Shown: positions 1-8,451, counted from the first letter of the stretch. The stretch: 37,560 nucleotides of DNA from a virus (IMGVR_UViG_3300044695_004454:1-37560); one strand, 5' to 3'. The notes: generated by a model not told the origin, from the letters alone. Program-made: numbers and translations.

Positions 1-2829
1 GGCAGCAAGTCCACAAGGGACTTTTTCGACAACCTTGTAGCCAAAGGCGGCATCGACATCGCATCTTCGTTTGATCCACAAGCCTCGCCAACGCTTGCTG
101 GCGCATGGGAGAAGTACAAGCAGGAGATGGAGCCTTCCTTTTTTGGAGCAATGGCGCGTGGAGCCGAAGAGCAGGTAATCCCTGCACTCGGTGGTATGGC
201 TGGAGCTTTTGTTGGTTCGCCTTTGGGGCTTGCTGGCAGCATTCCTGGAAGTATCGCTGGTGCAGTAGGTGCCGCAGAACTTCAGCAAGAAATCTTCCCG
301 CCAACCGAAGCGGAGTTGGCTCAGCGCCGGTTCGATGAGGCAGTAACCGGCGCCAGTATAGGAAGAACCATTGGGAGTTTTGTGCCGTCACTGGCCACTG
401 GTTACCCGTCACCTTCGCGCATTGCAGGGATTGCTGGACGTGGATCGCCAGCCGCTGTTACAGCGGCGCGTAAAGAGGCGTTGATAGAAGGCGCTGCCAA
501 CGCTGGAGCGACGTTTGCAGCAACATACGCAACTCAGGGCAGAATGCCGACACCGCAGGAGATAGCAGAAGGCGCTATCATGGGTGCTATCACGCGCCCA
601 ACGAAGTTTGGGACGGCAATGATGATGCCGCGCAAACAACGCACCCAGCTTGCTGGAAGAAGAAGTGCCGAGCAAACGATGCAGGAGTTTGCCGGCGGTA
701 AGGCACCAGCGGAACTGGCCGCGACTGCAATCGAGCAAGGTATCCCAACGTCCCCAGGGGCGACGTTCTTCGCCGGTGAGATTTCAGGCAACGAAGGGCT
801 GCTTGGGTTGCAGGAAGCCTTGGCGACAACCAATGCTGGCCTGCGCAACATCCGCCAGCAAACGCGCGAAGCGGTTGCTTCTGATTTGGGAGCAACGCTC
901 CAGCCGCAGGGAGGCGCCGGTATTGAGGCCGCTCAAGGCGTTATCCAAGCCCAACACGACAAACTTATCAGAGCTGCTGAAGCCGCCAGAGACAGCGCCA
1001 TTGAAAAAGGCAACCGCGAAGCGATAAGCGCCTTCAACGATGCTCTCTCCGAGTCCAGAAACAACCTTAAGGCAGCCCAGCAGGGGGCGATTGCCGCTGA
1101 TGCTGCTCTTGAAGCCAGCGCGGCGCGTCTAACGCAGGCCGGTCAGCAGTTTGCTCAAGCGCAGAGAGGACGGTCTCGGTCGGACTCAAGCAAAACCGTT
1201 GAAGAGGTGCTGCTGAGAAACGCTAAGGAGGAAAAGGCGCTGCACGATGAGGCGTATGCAAAAGCTCGCGAGGAGGCCGGTGATCTTGTCGTTGACTACA
1301 CGAACACCATCGAGGCACTAAAACGTGTTCAGAAGGAGGCTGGAAAGCGAGGACAGATTCCAGACTACCTCTCGAAGATGATTCGAGATTTGATTAGGAA
1401 ACCGGACAAAAACAGGGTCAACAGGGTTGAGGACATTGATTCCGATTACCGGAACATTTCTGGAGAACTCTCGGACACCGACAACCGAACCTATCAACGC
1501 TGGCTGGGGATGGTGAAAGATTCGCTTAAGGCAGACCTAGAAACTGCCGGTAACGCTTCTCCGTTGTTTGCGAGGGCCAACAGGCTGTTTTTTGATTACG
1601 CACGCAAGTACATCGACGGTCCTGCTTCAGGTGTTGTTACGAGCGCGGCCAACAAAAAGACATCTGCAAGCAAGACAATCGACGCGTACACGTCCGACCT
1701 TGAATCCTTAATGCAGCTTAAGGAGTCAGTCAAAGGAGACCCCGCTGCGCAGCAGGCCATCGACAACTGGTTTGTTGACAAGTTCTCCGAAGAAGTTGGG
1801 TCTGCGCCGACTGTCAAGAGCATGGAAAACTGGGCCATGCAAGGGAAGAACAGGGAGTTTTCCAGAGTGTTTCCATCTGCAAGGGCTGCTGTCGATAAAG
1901 CTCAATCGGACATTCGTACAGCGGAAGCTGGCGTTGAGCGTGCGCAGCAAGAGAAAACACTTGCCAGCGAACTTGCCGCCGAGGCAAAAGCTGAACTTGC
2001 TGCAAAAGAAGTCGGCGCAAAACAGCGCGAAACGGTTATTGAAAGAGAGAAGAGGCAACAGGCCAAGGAAGCGTTCAAGAACGAGCAGGAGCGCATCCAA
2101 GGCATGGCTGTGAACAAGATTCTCGGCAAGGACGCTAAAATGGCTTTAACCAGCATTTTCAAGTCCGACGACCCTGTTGGAATGACCTCTGAAATCATGG
2201 CGACTCTGCGTGGCAACAAGCAGGCTGAAGAAGGGTTCAAGAATGCGCTTAGCAGCTATCTCAATGAAAATCTGCGGAGCAATTCACGGGTTGAGACAAC
2301 GCTCAACAAAGCGGAGCCGGTAAAGCCAGACGAGTTTGCTGCCCTTTTCGGAAAGCTGAACGACTTCCTTATTGAGGGATTAAGAGAGCGAGCCGTGCTG
2401 GAGAAGGTGTACGGCAAAAATTCCAAGGAGATGAAAGCCTTGGACATCATTCGCAAGCAGTACGAACTGCTCGCTCGTCCGACAAGAACGACCCAAGGCC
2501 AATCCCAGACAGCTCTCAGAACCTCGATTGGCAGCAATCTCTCCGACATAAACAAGAACAACTCACTCGGGGCGCTGCAACGCATCGCTGCTGGTCTTGA
2601 TGAGAAAGTCGGAGCTGGGGCAAGGTTCTTCACCGCTGTTTCGTCGCTGCTTCGATTCGCTTCAAAAGGAGACCCGTCTAAAGTTGCTTTGAACATCCTT
2701 GTTGAAGCGCAAACCAACCCGAAATTAGCCGCTGAGCTTCTCAGGGGCCAAACACCTGATAGTATCAAGAAACTACGCCCCTACGCTAAGTTCTACGGCC
2801 AGAAACAATCCGAAAAGGAGGAAAAGTAA
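1..2829 (+). CDS. Large ejection / internal virion protein, 3' part
   Basis: The frame is open from the first base, so the N-terminus lies outside the window; about 942 residues are present. Roughly 55-90 residues in (bases 180-290) there is a glycine/alanine-rich stretch resembling a glycine zipper or membrane-inserting segment. This is followed by long Ala/Glu/Gln-rich coiled-coil regions (about bases 940-1180 and 1870-2100) and a Lys/Glu-rich C-terminus. There are no cysteine clusters and I recognise no enzyme motif. Size, composition and position (just before the tailspikes, and after the gp7-like gene if the genome is circular) fit the DNA ejection proteins of P22-like phages (gp16/gp20 class), which leave the capsid and help DNA cross the envelope. 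The family assignment is inference. It stops 6 bases before the tailspike start. Confidence 0.7.
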   Translation, partial: GSKSTRDFFDNLVAKGGIDIASSFDPQASPTLAGAWEKYKQEMEPSFFGAMARGAEEQVIPALGGMAGAFVGSPLGLAGSIPGSIAGAVGAAELQQEIFPPTEAELAQRRFDEAVTGASIGRTIGSFVPSLATGYPSPSRIAGIAGRGSPAAVTAARKEALIEGAANAGATFAATYATQGRMPTPQEIAEGAIMGAITRPTKFGTAMMMPRKQRTQLAGRRSAEQTMQEFAGGKAPAELAATAIEQGIPTSPGATFFAGEISGNEGLLGLQEALATTNAGLRNIRQQTREAVASDLGATLQPQGGAGIEAAQGVIQAQHDKLIRAAEAARDSAIEKGNREAISAFNDALSESRNNLKAAQQGAIAADAALEASAARLTQAGQQFAQAQRGRSRSDSSKTVEEVLLRNAKEEKALHDEAYAKAREEAGDLVVDYTNTIEALKRVQKEAGKRGQIPDYLSKMIRDLIRKPDKNRVNRVEDIDSDYRNISGELSDTDNRTYQRWLGMVKDSLKADLETAGNASPLFARANRLFFDYARKYIDGPASGVVTSAANKKTSASKTIDAYTSDLESLMQLKESVKGDPAAQQAIDNWFVDKFSEEVGSAPTVKSMENWAMQGKNREFSRVFPSARAAVDKAQSDIRTAEAGVERAQQEKTLASELAAEAKAELAAKEVGAKQRETVIEREKRQQAKEAFKNEQERIQGMAVNKILGKDAKMALTSIFKSDDPVGMTSEIMATLRGNKQAEEGFKNALSSYLNENLRSNSRVETTLNKAEPVKPDEFAALFGKLNDFLIEGLRERAVLEKVYGKNSKEMKALDIIRKQYELLARPTRTTQGQSQTALRTSIGSNLSDINKNNSLGALQRIAAGLDEKVGAGARFFTAVSSLLRFASKGDPSKVALNILVEAQTNPKLAAELLRGQTPDSIKKLRPYAKFYGQKQSEKEEK

Positions 2830-2835
2830 CACACC

Positions 2836-5118
2836 ATGCCATACATCATCGAGTCACCTTTCCCGTCGTTCAACGACACCGACGGCTCTCCGCTTAACAA
2901 CGGTTACGTCTACGTTGGCTCCGCCAACCTGAACCCTGTCACGGACCCGATACCGGTCTACTGGGACGCGGCCCTCACCCAGCCGGCCGCACAGCCCATC
3001 CGGACCATCAACGGCTACCTCTCGCGTAACGGTTCCCCAGGGCGCATCTACACGAGCTTCATCACCTACTCCTTCCGTGTTACCAACAACAAGGGCGAGC
3101 AGGTGTTCTCAGACCTCAACTACACCGACCCGACTTCCAGCGCCGGTAGCACCTACCAGCAGGTCATCACGGCGATTGCAGGACAGACAGTGTTCAACTT
3201 GAGCCGCACCTACATCCCTGGGACCAACAACCTATTTGTCTACCGCAACGGTCTTCGCCTCATCGTTGGCCAAGACTACAGCGAGACCGGCTACAGCCAA
3301 GTCACGCTGACGGCTGGGGCCGCTAACGGGGACGAGTTCGTGTTCGACATCGGCTACAACTACGACAGCGCAGCCAGCGTTGACGCGCAGGACGTCACCT
3401 ACAAGCTGCCTGCGGTTGACTCGGTGTTCACCAACGTCGAAGCAAAGCTGGCGGAGACCGTCAGCGTGAAGGACTTCGGTGCGGTCGGGGATGGTGTCAC
3501 GGACGACACGGCGGCGTTTACCGCAGCAGCAGCCTACGGCTCACCAGTGCAGGTTTCTGTTCCTGTTGGCACCTACCTGCTCAACTCTTCTCCGGTGGCG
3601 TCCTCGAGCGTTTCTTGGCTTGTCGATAGCGGCACCACATTCACCGGTGCAGGGAGCCTGACAGCTTCAGGAGCAAAGTATCTGCCATTGGTGAATATCG
3701 GCGCATTTGTAACTGTCACGCAGTTCGGCGCGGTCGGGGATGGCACTACGGACGACACGGCGGCGATTCAGGCTGCTATTGACTCTCTGGGGACAGCTGG
3801 TGGAACCGTAATGATTCCAAACAGCATGATGTGTGTTTTGGACTCCACATTGGTTGTAAAACCAAATGTAAGTATCAAAGGGCCAAATATATACGTTGGC
3901 AGCCCAAAAGACAATTCGTCTGCAAACTACAGTCTTGTTGGTGGATCGCTTATTTTGAGCGGAACACAAACGATTACAATGAAAGGCGGTTCATCTTTGT
4001 CTGGACTGTTAATTTACAGGAAGGGAATGACGTTTCCGCAGACAAGCGTGGCAGGGTGGACAGGAACGGCCATAACAGCAGATGGAGATGATGTTGCGGT
4101 AGAAAACTCCATGATTCTTGGTTTCAATAAGGGCTTTTATTCATACGGATTCCAGCGTGCAAGGCTAACCAGCCTTTACATGGACAACATCAATGGGATT
4201 GAAATCGCAGCGTGTTACGATATTGCCTATCTTTTTCAGTGTCACTGCTGGCCATTTGCAACCATTTCTGCGGGAAGCCCAATTTTAATTCGGTCTGGGA
4301 ATGCGTACTATTTCCGCGATGGTGGAGACTGGAATAAAATCACAAATTGTTTTTCGTATGGATATTTTAGAGGACTAACAATATCTGCGTGCAATTCAAT
4401 TACCGCGCTTGGATGTGGTTTTGATAATGTTCCTGGAGGTCATCCAAATTCCATTGGAATTCAAGTCATAAACGGATGTGAGGACATCAAACTGATTGAT
4501 TGTCAGACAGCAGCTCAAGCTACCGCTGGAGTCTTCATTGACAACGTGTCTGGTTCAATTCCGCTTTTGACAATCATTCAAAATCACAGTGCATGGGGAG
4601 GATCTGCTCACGGCATTTTGATTTACAATGGCGATGCAATAATTAACGGATGTTCCATTCGTGATGTGACAAATGTTGTTAGCGTTACAAGTTCAGCCTC
4701 AAGGGTAATTTTTGATGATTCGTGGGTAAAAAATATTACGGGAACAATTGTTAATGCCACAATTCCTACTGCTGATATTTGTTTAGGAAATAACAACATT
4801 TACACAAATTTTGGAGGCGATCCAACTGGCAATTTGACACTAAAATCTATTGCGAGTGCTTCTGTTGTCCTACTTGCAAATACAGGATCTCAGTTTTATA
4901 TCAGTGGAACAACAAACATAGGAACACTGCTTCATGCTTGGGCGGGCCGTGTTGTTACCTTGGTTTTTCAAGGCGCATTAACAGTATTGGCGGCAGGAAC
5001 TGGAGTTGGATCAATCAGGCTAAACAACAACGCAAATTTCACAACTCAAACTGGAAGCACATTGACACTGCTAGGAGTTGGAGGTGAATCGTGGATTGAG
5101 ATAGGCCGATCGCTATAA
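2836..5118 (+). CDS. Tailspike with P22-type head-binding domain and pectate-lyase fold
   Basis: The 760-residue protein has recognisable parts. Residues 1-105 match the P22 tailspike head-binding domain pattern (NGYVYVG, PIPVYWD, QPIRTINGYLSRNG, YSFRV). Residues 110-175 form a beta-rich linker with the pattern GTNNLFVYRNGLRL. Two copies of the pectate-lyase-superfamily opening motif FGAVGDGxTDDTAA follow, near residues 214 and 297; the first beta-helix start is cut short after about 80 residues and the second runs on into the receptor-binding helix. The protein would bind the tail hub and recognise or cleave surface polysaccharide. DNA composition changes inside the gene: one 60-base line near 2941 is 72% GC by hand count, while one near 4621 is 35%. 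This points to a swapped receptor-binding half. The start follows an A/C-rich leader without a Shine-Dalgarno sequence. Confidence 0.92.
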   Translation: MPYIIESPFPSFNDTDGSPLNNGYVYVGSANLNPVTDPIPVYWDAALTQPAAQPIRTINGYLSRNGSPGRIYTSFITYSFRVTNNKGEQVFSDLNYTDPTSSAGSTYQQVITAIAGQTVFNLSRTYIPGTNNLFVYRNGLRLIVGQDYSETGYSQVTLTAGAANGDEFVFDIGYNYDSAASVDAQDVTYKLPAVDSVFTNVEAKLAETVSVKDFGAVGDGVTDDTAAFTAAAAYGSPVQVSVPVGTYLLNSSPVASSSVSWLVDSGTTFTGAGSLTASGAKYLPLVNIGAFVTVTQFGAVGDGTTDDTAAIQAAIDSLGTAGGTVMIPNSMMCVLDSTLVVKPNVSIKGPNIYVGSPKDNSSANYSLVGGSLILSGTQTITMKGGSSLSGLLIYRKGMTFPQTSVAGWTGTAITADGDDVAVENSMILGFNKGFYSYGFQRARLTSLYMDNINGIEIAACYDIAYLFQCHCWPFATISAGSPILIRSGNAYYFRDGGDWNKITNCFSYGYFRGLTISACNSITALGCGFDNVPGGHPNSIGIQVINGCEDIKLIDCQTAAQATAGVFIDNVSGSIPLLTIIQNHSAWGGSAHGILIYNGDAIINGCSIRDVTNVVSVTSSASRVIFDDSWVKNITGTIVNATIPTADICLGNNNIYTNFGGDPTGNLTLKSIASASVVLLANTGSQFYISGTTNIGTLLHAWAGRVVTLVFQGALTVLAAGTGVGSIRLNNNANFTTQTGSTLTLLGVGGESWIEIGRSL
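3475..3516 (+). repeat. 42-bp direct repeat, copy 1 of tailspike recombination module
   Basis: This segment encodes the FGAVGDGVTDDTAA motif. It matches bases 3724-3765 at 37 of 42 positions by hand alignment, and 5330-5371 more loosely. The three copies sit at the starts of beta-helix modules, where homologous exchange would swap receptor-binding domains. Confidence 0.85.
3724..3765 (+). repeat. 42-bp direct repeat, copy 2
   Basis: This is the second copy of the FGAVGDG-coding segment, 249 bases downstream of copy 1 and in the same frame. The drop in GC content of the tailspike gene begins shortly after it, consistent with this copy being a recombination joint. Confidence 0.85.
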
Positions 5119-5151
5119 TCAAATTGCACGCAGTCAACATCATTAAGCAAC

Positions 5152-5217
5152 ATGAACGCCCAACACAACCCTCCGCCAATCGACATCGAGCTTCTTTGGT
5201 TCGACCCACGCAGCTAA
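5152..5217 (+). CDS. Possible 21-residue microprotein between the tailspikes
   Basis: A short frame in the 118-base gap between the two tailspike genes encodes MNAQHNPPPIDIELLWFDPRS. The translation is not low-complexity, and the reading frame fills over half the gap. The leader ends AAGCAAC and lacks a Shine-Dalgarno sequence, as do the leaders of the neighbouring tailspike genes. I recognise no family. If translated it might bridge or chaperone the second tailspike, which lacks a head-binding domain; that is speculation. It may equally be chance. Confidence 0.35.
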   Translation: MNAQHNPPPIDIELLWFDPRS

Positions 5218-5236
5218 CACAACAAACAGATACCCT

Positions 5237-6832
5237 ATGAGCAGCAAAGCATTTCAGAACGCAGACAAGCTGAACGTCGGGACGATTCAGCAGTTTGAAA
5301 ACATACCGTTGGTTGTCACTGTAAAGCAGTTCGGTGCCGTTGGAGACGGTACTACAGACGACACCGCAGCCATTCAAGCGGCGATTAATTACGTTGCTTC
5401 GCTTCCAAGAGGCGGAAGCGTTTACTATCCTTCAGGAAGGTATCTGGTAACCTCCCCGCTCACGGTTCAGACGCCTTACGTCAACCAGCGTGGTGACGGA
5501 ATCTTCTCTTCGCTGATTGTCACAAACACTGATATCAACACGATGATTATCGGGTCAAACCCGATTGAGTCTCTTGAAGGAGTCGATGTTGTTGGGATTG
5601 GATTTTACCATTCCAATGCCGTTGGGAAAACCAAGCCGCATCTCACGCTTATCTCTGTTGAGCAATCTGTTTTCAACGTGTGGATTAGCAATGGTCGATA
5701 CGGGATTGCGACCTACGGCGGTCAGGGAATCACATTTGACCGTGTTTTCGCCCCAGGCAACTACGTTTCAGGCTCACCCACTTTGAACTCTGCTGAAGGC
5801 ATCATGCTTCGGTCGGCATCAGAAGCGGTTGGGTACACCTTGGGAGCAACGGCAGTTGACTTGCCCACTGAGGTAAACTTCAACAGCATTTACATCAACG
5901 GCCCTTCAATGGCTGGGTGGCAGTACGGTGTTTCAATCTACGCTGGAGAACACATCACGTTCTCTGGCGACTTCTACGTTGGGCAGTCAACGGTCAACAA
6001 TGTCCACATCGAACAGCAAGCTACGAACAAGCTCATTCTTGAGGTGAAACTTGAGAAGGGTGGATACATTGACGCCGCTGGAACGGCTGGTATTTGGATT
6101 GGTGGCCCTTCTGGGAACGGAAGTCAGTACATTGGATCGGTCAGCATCGCTTGCGACGTAAAAGGACAGAGCGGAGACGGTCTAAAGGGCATCTACGTCG
6201 ACGGAACTTCACGAGGAGGTAGTTTCCCTCAAGCTGTTCGCAACCTGTCTTTAACGGGCAACGTGAGCGGTTTTAGAGGCAATGGCATTGAGATTGGCGG
6301 AGGCGTGAATATTGACATCACTGGGGTCAAGGCTTGGGGCAACTCTTTCCTTGCCGCAAACCAAGGCTCGGGCCTTGTGCTTGGCCCAAGTGTAACCGTG
6401 TGCAATGTTACCGGAGGGCATTTTGGAGGCGGCACATACGGAGATGGCACGGGCAACCAAACATACGGCATCAGCGTGGACAATGCTGCCTTTCGCGTGA
6501 CGCTCAATGGCGTTGACTTGAGAGGGAACCAAGCCGCCTTAAACTGGACCAACAATGCTGACACTCGGCAAAACCAAGTGTTCAACTGCGCTGGATTTAA
6601 CGGTGGAAGAGCTGCCGCCGCTCCGTCCATGGCAGCTTCAGCTACCAACTACACAAATCCCTTTGGGTCTCCTGCTGCTGTGCTCATATTCGGAGGCACC
6701 GTTTCTTCGATAAAGCTCAACGGAACGCAGATGTTTTCAACGACCGTCAACGCTCCCATACCTGTTGGAATAAACGATGTGCTGAATGTGACATACACAG
6801 TCGCGCCATCGTGGGTATGGTGGCCTCAGTAA
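5237..6832 (+). CDS. Second tailspike / depolymerase lacking a head-binding domain
   Basis: The 531-residue protein starts with only about 28 residues before the pectate-lyase-superfamily motif (QFGAVGDGTTDDTAAIQAAI, residues 32-51). A long Gly/Asn/Ser-rich beta-helix follows, with a beta-rich C-terminal domain near residues 450-531. The P22-type head-binding domain of the upstream tailspike is absent. It is therefore likely to attach through the first tailspike or another adaptor, as in branched receptor-binding systems of other podophages. The gene follows its paralogue in the same direction and its codon composition is more even than that of the first tailspike's C-terminal half. Catalytic residues cannot be assigned by eye. 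The start has an A/C-rich leader (ACACAACAAACAG). Confidence 0.88.
   Translation: MSSKAFQNADKLNVGTIQQFENIPLVVTVKQFGAVGDGTTDDTAAIQAAINYVASLPRGGSVYYPSGRYLVTSPLTVQTPYVNQRGDGIFSSLIVTNTDINTMIIGSNPIESLEGVDVVGIGFYHSNAVGKTKPHLTLISVEQSVFNVWISNGRYGIATYGGQGITFDRVFAPGNYVSGSPTLNSAEGIMLRSASEAVGYTLGATAVDLPTEVNFNSIYINGPSMAGWQYGVSIYAGEHITFSGDFYVGQSTVNNVHIEQQATNKLILEVKLEKGGYIDAAGTAGIWIGGPSGNGSQYIGSVSIACDVKGQSGDGLKGIYVDGTSRGGSFPQAVRNLSLTGNVSGFRGNGIEIGGGVNIDITGVKAWGNSFLAANQGSGLVLGPSVTVCNVTGGHFGGGTYGDGTGNQTYGISVDNAAFRVTLNGVDLRGNQAALNWTNNADTRQNQVFNCAGFNGGRAAAAPSMAASATNYTNPFGSPAAVLIFGGTVSSIKLNGTQMFSTTVNAPIPVGINDVLNVTYTVAPSWVWWPQ
5330..5371 (+). repeat. Third copy of the FGAVGDG-coding segment
   Basis: This segment encodes QFGAVGDGTTDDTAA near the N-terminus of the second tailspike. 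It is the homologue of 3475-3516 and 3724-3765, but more diverged in DNA than those two are from each other. The protein motif is closer to copy 2 (both read GDGTTDDTAAIQAAI). Confidence 0.75.
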
Positions 6833-6884
6833 CCAACCCCATGCACCACCTAGCCCACCCACTCATCGCAACACACACACACCC

Positions 6885-7052
6885 ATGAAATACATCCTCG
6901 CTCGTTTAATGGAGCCGTCCACATGGCGCGGCATTATCAGCCTGCTCACGGTCTTTGGAGTTCGTATTGCGCCCGACCAAGCAGACGCTATCCTCACCGC
7001 CGGTGTGAGCGTGTACTCCGCCATTAACATCTTCAGAAAGGAAAAGCCGTAA
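6885..7052 (+). CDS. Small membrane protein, holin candidate 1
   Basis: The 55-residue protein has the layout seen in small phage holin-like proteins that precede endolysins: a short basic N-terminus, EPSTWRGIISLLTVFGV as a first hydrophobic helix, PDQADAILTAG as a polar turn, a second hydrophobic helix (VSVYSAINIF), and a basic tail RKEKP. Its stop codon abuts the ATG of the next gene (TAAATG), so the two are probably translationally coupled. The leader is a CA-repeat (ACACACACACCC) without a Shine-Dalgarno sequence. A pore-forming role in lysis is inferred from position and topology only. Confidence 0.7.
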   Translation: MKYILARLMEPSTWRGIISLLTVFGVRIAPDQADAILTAGVSVYSAINIFRKEKP

Positions 7053-7220
7053 ATGGACAAGATGGTCGATGCCATTATTTCACAGGGGCCGCTTGCAGCG
7101 GCCATGGGTATCGCCATCTGGTGGCTGGCCAGCAAGATAAAGGACTGCGAGATTGACCGATCGAAGCTGTGGGAAAAGGTTTCGGAGCTGGCGGAACGCG
7201 TTGGAGGCGAGCGGCACTGA
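7053..7220 (+). CDS. Small membrane protein, holin or lysis accessory candidate 2
   Basis: The 55-residue protein has one clear transmembrane segment (PLAAAMGIAIWWLASKI, residues 12-28) followed by a charged helical cytoplasmic-type tail (DCEIDRSKLWEKVSELAERVGG). It lies directly between holin candidate 1 (adjacent, 0-base gap) and the endolysin (1-base gap), forming a compact lysis cassette. The N-out, single-helix form with a coiled tail resembles BhlA-like or class III-type small holins, but I cannot assign the family. Which of the two membrane proteins sets lysis timing is unknown. No spanin pair was found nearby. Confidence 0.7.
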   Translation: MDKMVDAIISQGPLAAAMGIAIWWLASKIKDCEIDRSKLWEKVSELAERVGGERH

Positions 7221-7221
7221 C

Positions 7222-7848
7222 ATGAAACTCTCTGACGCAGGGCTAAAACTCATCCTCGACTTTGAGGTGGGCGGCGGTGAGGAGTACTACCGCAAGTTCC
7301 TTCAGAGTCCGACATGGCCTGGGGAGCAAAGCGGAGTGACCATCGGTATTGGCTACGACTTGGGCTACACGACGCCGCAACAGTTCCAAGAGGCGTGGGA
7401 GGAACTTCTCCCCGAATCTGACTACCTTGCGCTCACCGCCGCCCTAGGAGTCAAAGCCAAGGCTGCCCGCGAGCTTCTGCACGCTTCTCCAGCCATGCGA
7501 AGCATTGTGATCTTGTGGACGAAAGCCGTTGAGGTCTTCCAGAACAACACGGTGCCGAAGTTCTACCTCCAGATGCTGCGCATCTACCCGCAAGCCGAAG
7601 ACTTACCGGATGAAGCGCGGGACGCACTTATCTCGCTGGTGTTTAACCGCGGGACGGCGCTATCAGGAGATAGGCGCTCCGAAATGCTTGGAATCCAGAA
7701 CGCTATGCGTGATAGGCGCTTCTACGACGTACCTGCGCTTATCCGGTCGATGAAGCGGTTGTGGCCTGAAACCAAGGGGTTACAACGTCGGCGTGATGCA
7801 GAAGCCGAGTTGTTCGAGAAGGCACTTGAGCCTAAGCGTAAGCGATGA
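7222..7848 (+). CDS. Endolysin, lysozyme-superfamily
   Basis: The 208-residue protein has a lysozyme-like architecture. Residues 8-15 (LKLILDFE) place the probable catalytic glutamate at position 15. TIGIGYDLG at 40-48 corresponds to the active-site beta-hairpin of phage-type lysozymes, and DEARDALISLVFNRG (about 130-144) corresponds to the conserved helix of the lysozyme C-lobe. The overall pattern resembles pesticin/T4-like muramidases more than classical GH24, so I name only the superfamily. There is no signal peptide, so export would need the holins. An upstream in-frame start at 7153 would overlap the preceding gene; 7222, one base after that gene's stop, is preferred. The extreme C-terminus is basic (KRKR) and its last 17 bases overlap the convergent leftward gene. 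Confidence 0.85.
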   Translation: MKLSDAGLKLILDFEVGGGEEYYRKFLQSPTWPGEQSGVTIGIGYDLGYTTPQQFQEAWEELLPESDYLALTAALGVKAKAARELLHASPAMRSIVILWTKAVEVFQNNTVPKFYLQMLRIYPQAEDLPDEARDALISLVFNRGTALSGDRRSEMLGIQNAMRDRRFYDVPALIRSMKRLWPETKGLQRRRDAEAELFEKALEPKRKR

Positions 7849-8065
7849 ATTCAAGACCTTTGCCTTTAATGGTTGGAAGCATCCCGTTTTCATCGTAAAT
7901 CCCTGCGCCCTTGGGGATAATCGTGTCCGGCGGCATGGCGCTTCCCATGGTCGCAATCGGGCCTGATTCTGAGTAAACCTTCGGGGCGAGGACAAGCAGC
8001 CCCGCTTGAATGCCGTGAACGCCAGTGAAACGCTGAACGAGAATGTCGGAAGAGACAGGTTCCAT
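7832..8065 (-). CDS. Conserved-looking hypothetical protein, leftward
   Basis: This encodes 77 residues starting MEPVSSDILVQRFTGVHG. It is balanced in composition, with no cysteines and no low complexity; codon choice (ATT, GGC, CTT, AAG mixtures) looks like real coding rather than a shadow. The frame is open upstream to a possible TTG start at 8128, but that start would sit on the palindrome at 8122-8138, so the ATG at 8065 is preferred. It is a lone leftward gene between rightward ones, convergent with the endolysin (17-bp overlap) and divergent from the HTH gene. The later half, GAGIYDENGMLPTIKGKGLEF, looks like part of a small beta protein. I do not recognise the function. Confidence 0.65.
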   Translation of the reverse strand: MEPVSSDILVQRFTGVHGIQAGLLVLAPKVYSESGPIATMGSAMPPDTIIPKGAGIYDENGMLPTIKGKGLEFIAYA

Positions 8066-8112
8066 GCGCTCAAGACGTTGCAAGGAAGCAGCTTGCGACA
8101 AAAGGAAAAAAG

Positions 8113-8451
8113 ATGTTGCGATACGCAAAAAATGCGTACATCTTCATCCCCGCCATGAGCTACCAAATCGATGCGAGGCACATGGTCTTCCGGTTCGGGG
8201 GAAAGAACCTGCTCTGGAAGAAGTTGGTGTTGGCGGGTGTACTTGTGCAGCCGCGAACAATATCAACATGGATTCGCAGACGGAAAATCCCGCTGGAGAA
8301 GTTTGCGGCGCTTGTGGCGCTTGCACACCGCGAAGGCTGGGTGCTTCGACTCGAAGACGTGTGCCATAAACTGAAACGTGAACTAGAAAATGAACCTGAA
8401 AAAAATGCGGGAGGAGATAGCCAAACGGCTCACAAAAATCTCCGCCCTTGA
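8113..8451 (+). CDS. Small helix-turn-helix DNA-binding protein, Cro-like regulator candidate
   Basis: The 112-residue protein has a core, FGGKNLLWKKLVLAGVLVQPRTISTWIRRRKIPLEKFAALVALA (residues 28-71), that fits a lambda-repressor-like HTH. QPRTISTWIRRRKIP corresponds to the turn and recognition helix, and LEKFAALVALA to the following helix. The ATG at 8113 has a good Shine-Dalgarno (AGGA, 6 bases upstream). In-frame alternatives at 8155 and 8182 would place the palindrome 8122-8138 upstream of the gene rather than in its first codons. The gene diverges from the 7832-8065 gene and heads the replication region, the usual place for an early-gene regulator. Its last 62 bases overlap the next gene in another frame. 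Confidence 0.75.
   Translation: MLRYAKNAYIFIPAMSYQIDARHMVFRFGGKNLLWKKLVLAGVLVQPRTISTWIRRRKIPLEKFAALVALAHREGWVLRLEDVCHKLKRELENEPEKNAGGDSQTAHKNLRP
8122..8138. promoter_or_regulatory. Palindromic operator candidate TACGCA-A5-TGCGTA
   Basis: Perfect 6-bp arms flank a five-A spacer, at the divergent boundary between the leftward gene (start 8065) and the HTH gene. The central 13 bases, CGCAAAAAATGCG, recur exactly at 22697-22709 in the other divergent control region. This two-site pattern fits an operator for a dimeric HTH repressor, most simply the adjacent protein. Confidence 0.6.

Noticed and set aside
7835-7847. 13-base sequence AGCGTAAGCGATG that is the exact reverse complement of 18516-18528
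   Set aside because: Several 13-base matches are expected by chance in a window this long, and this one lies inside the endolysin gene.
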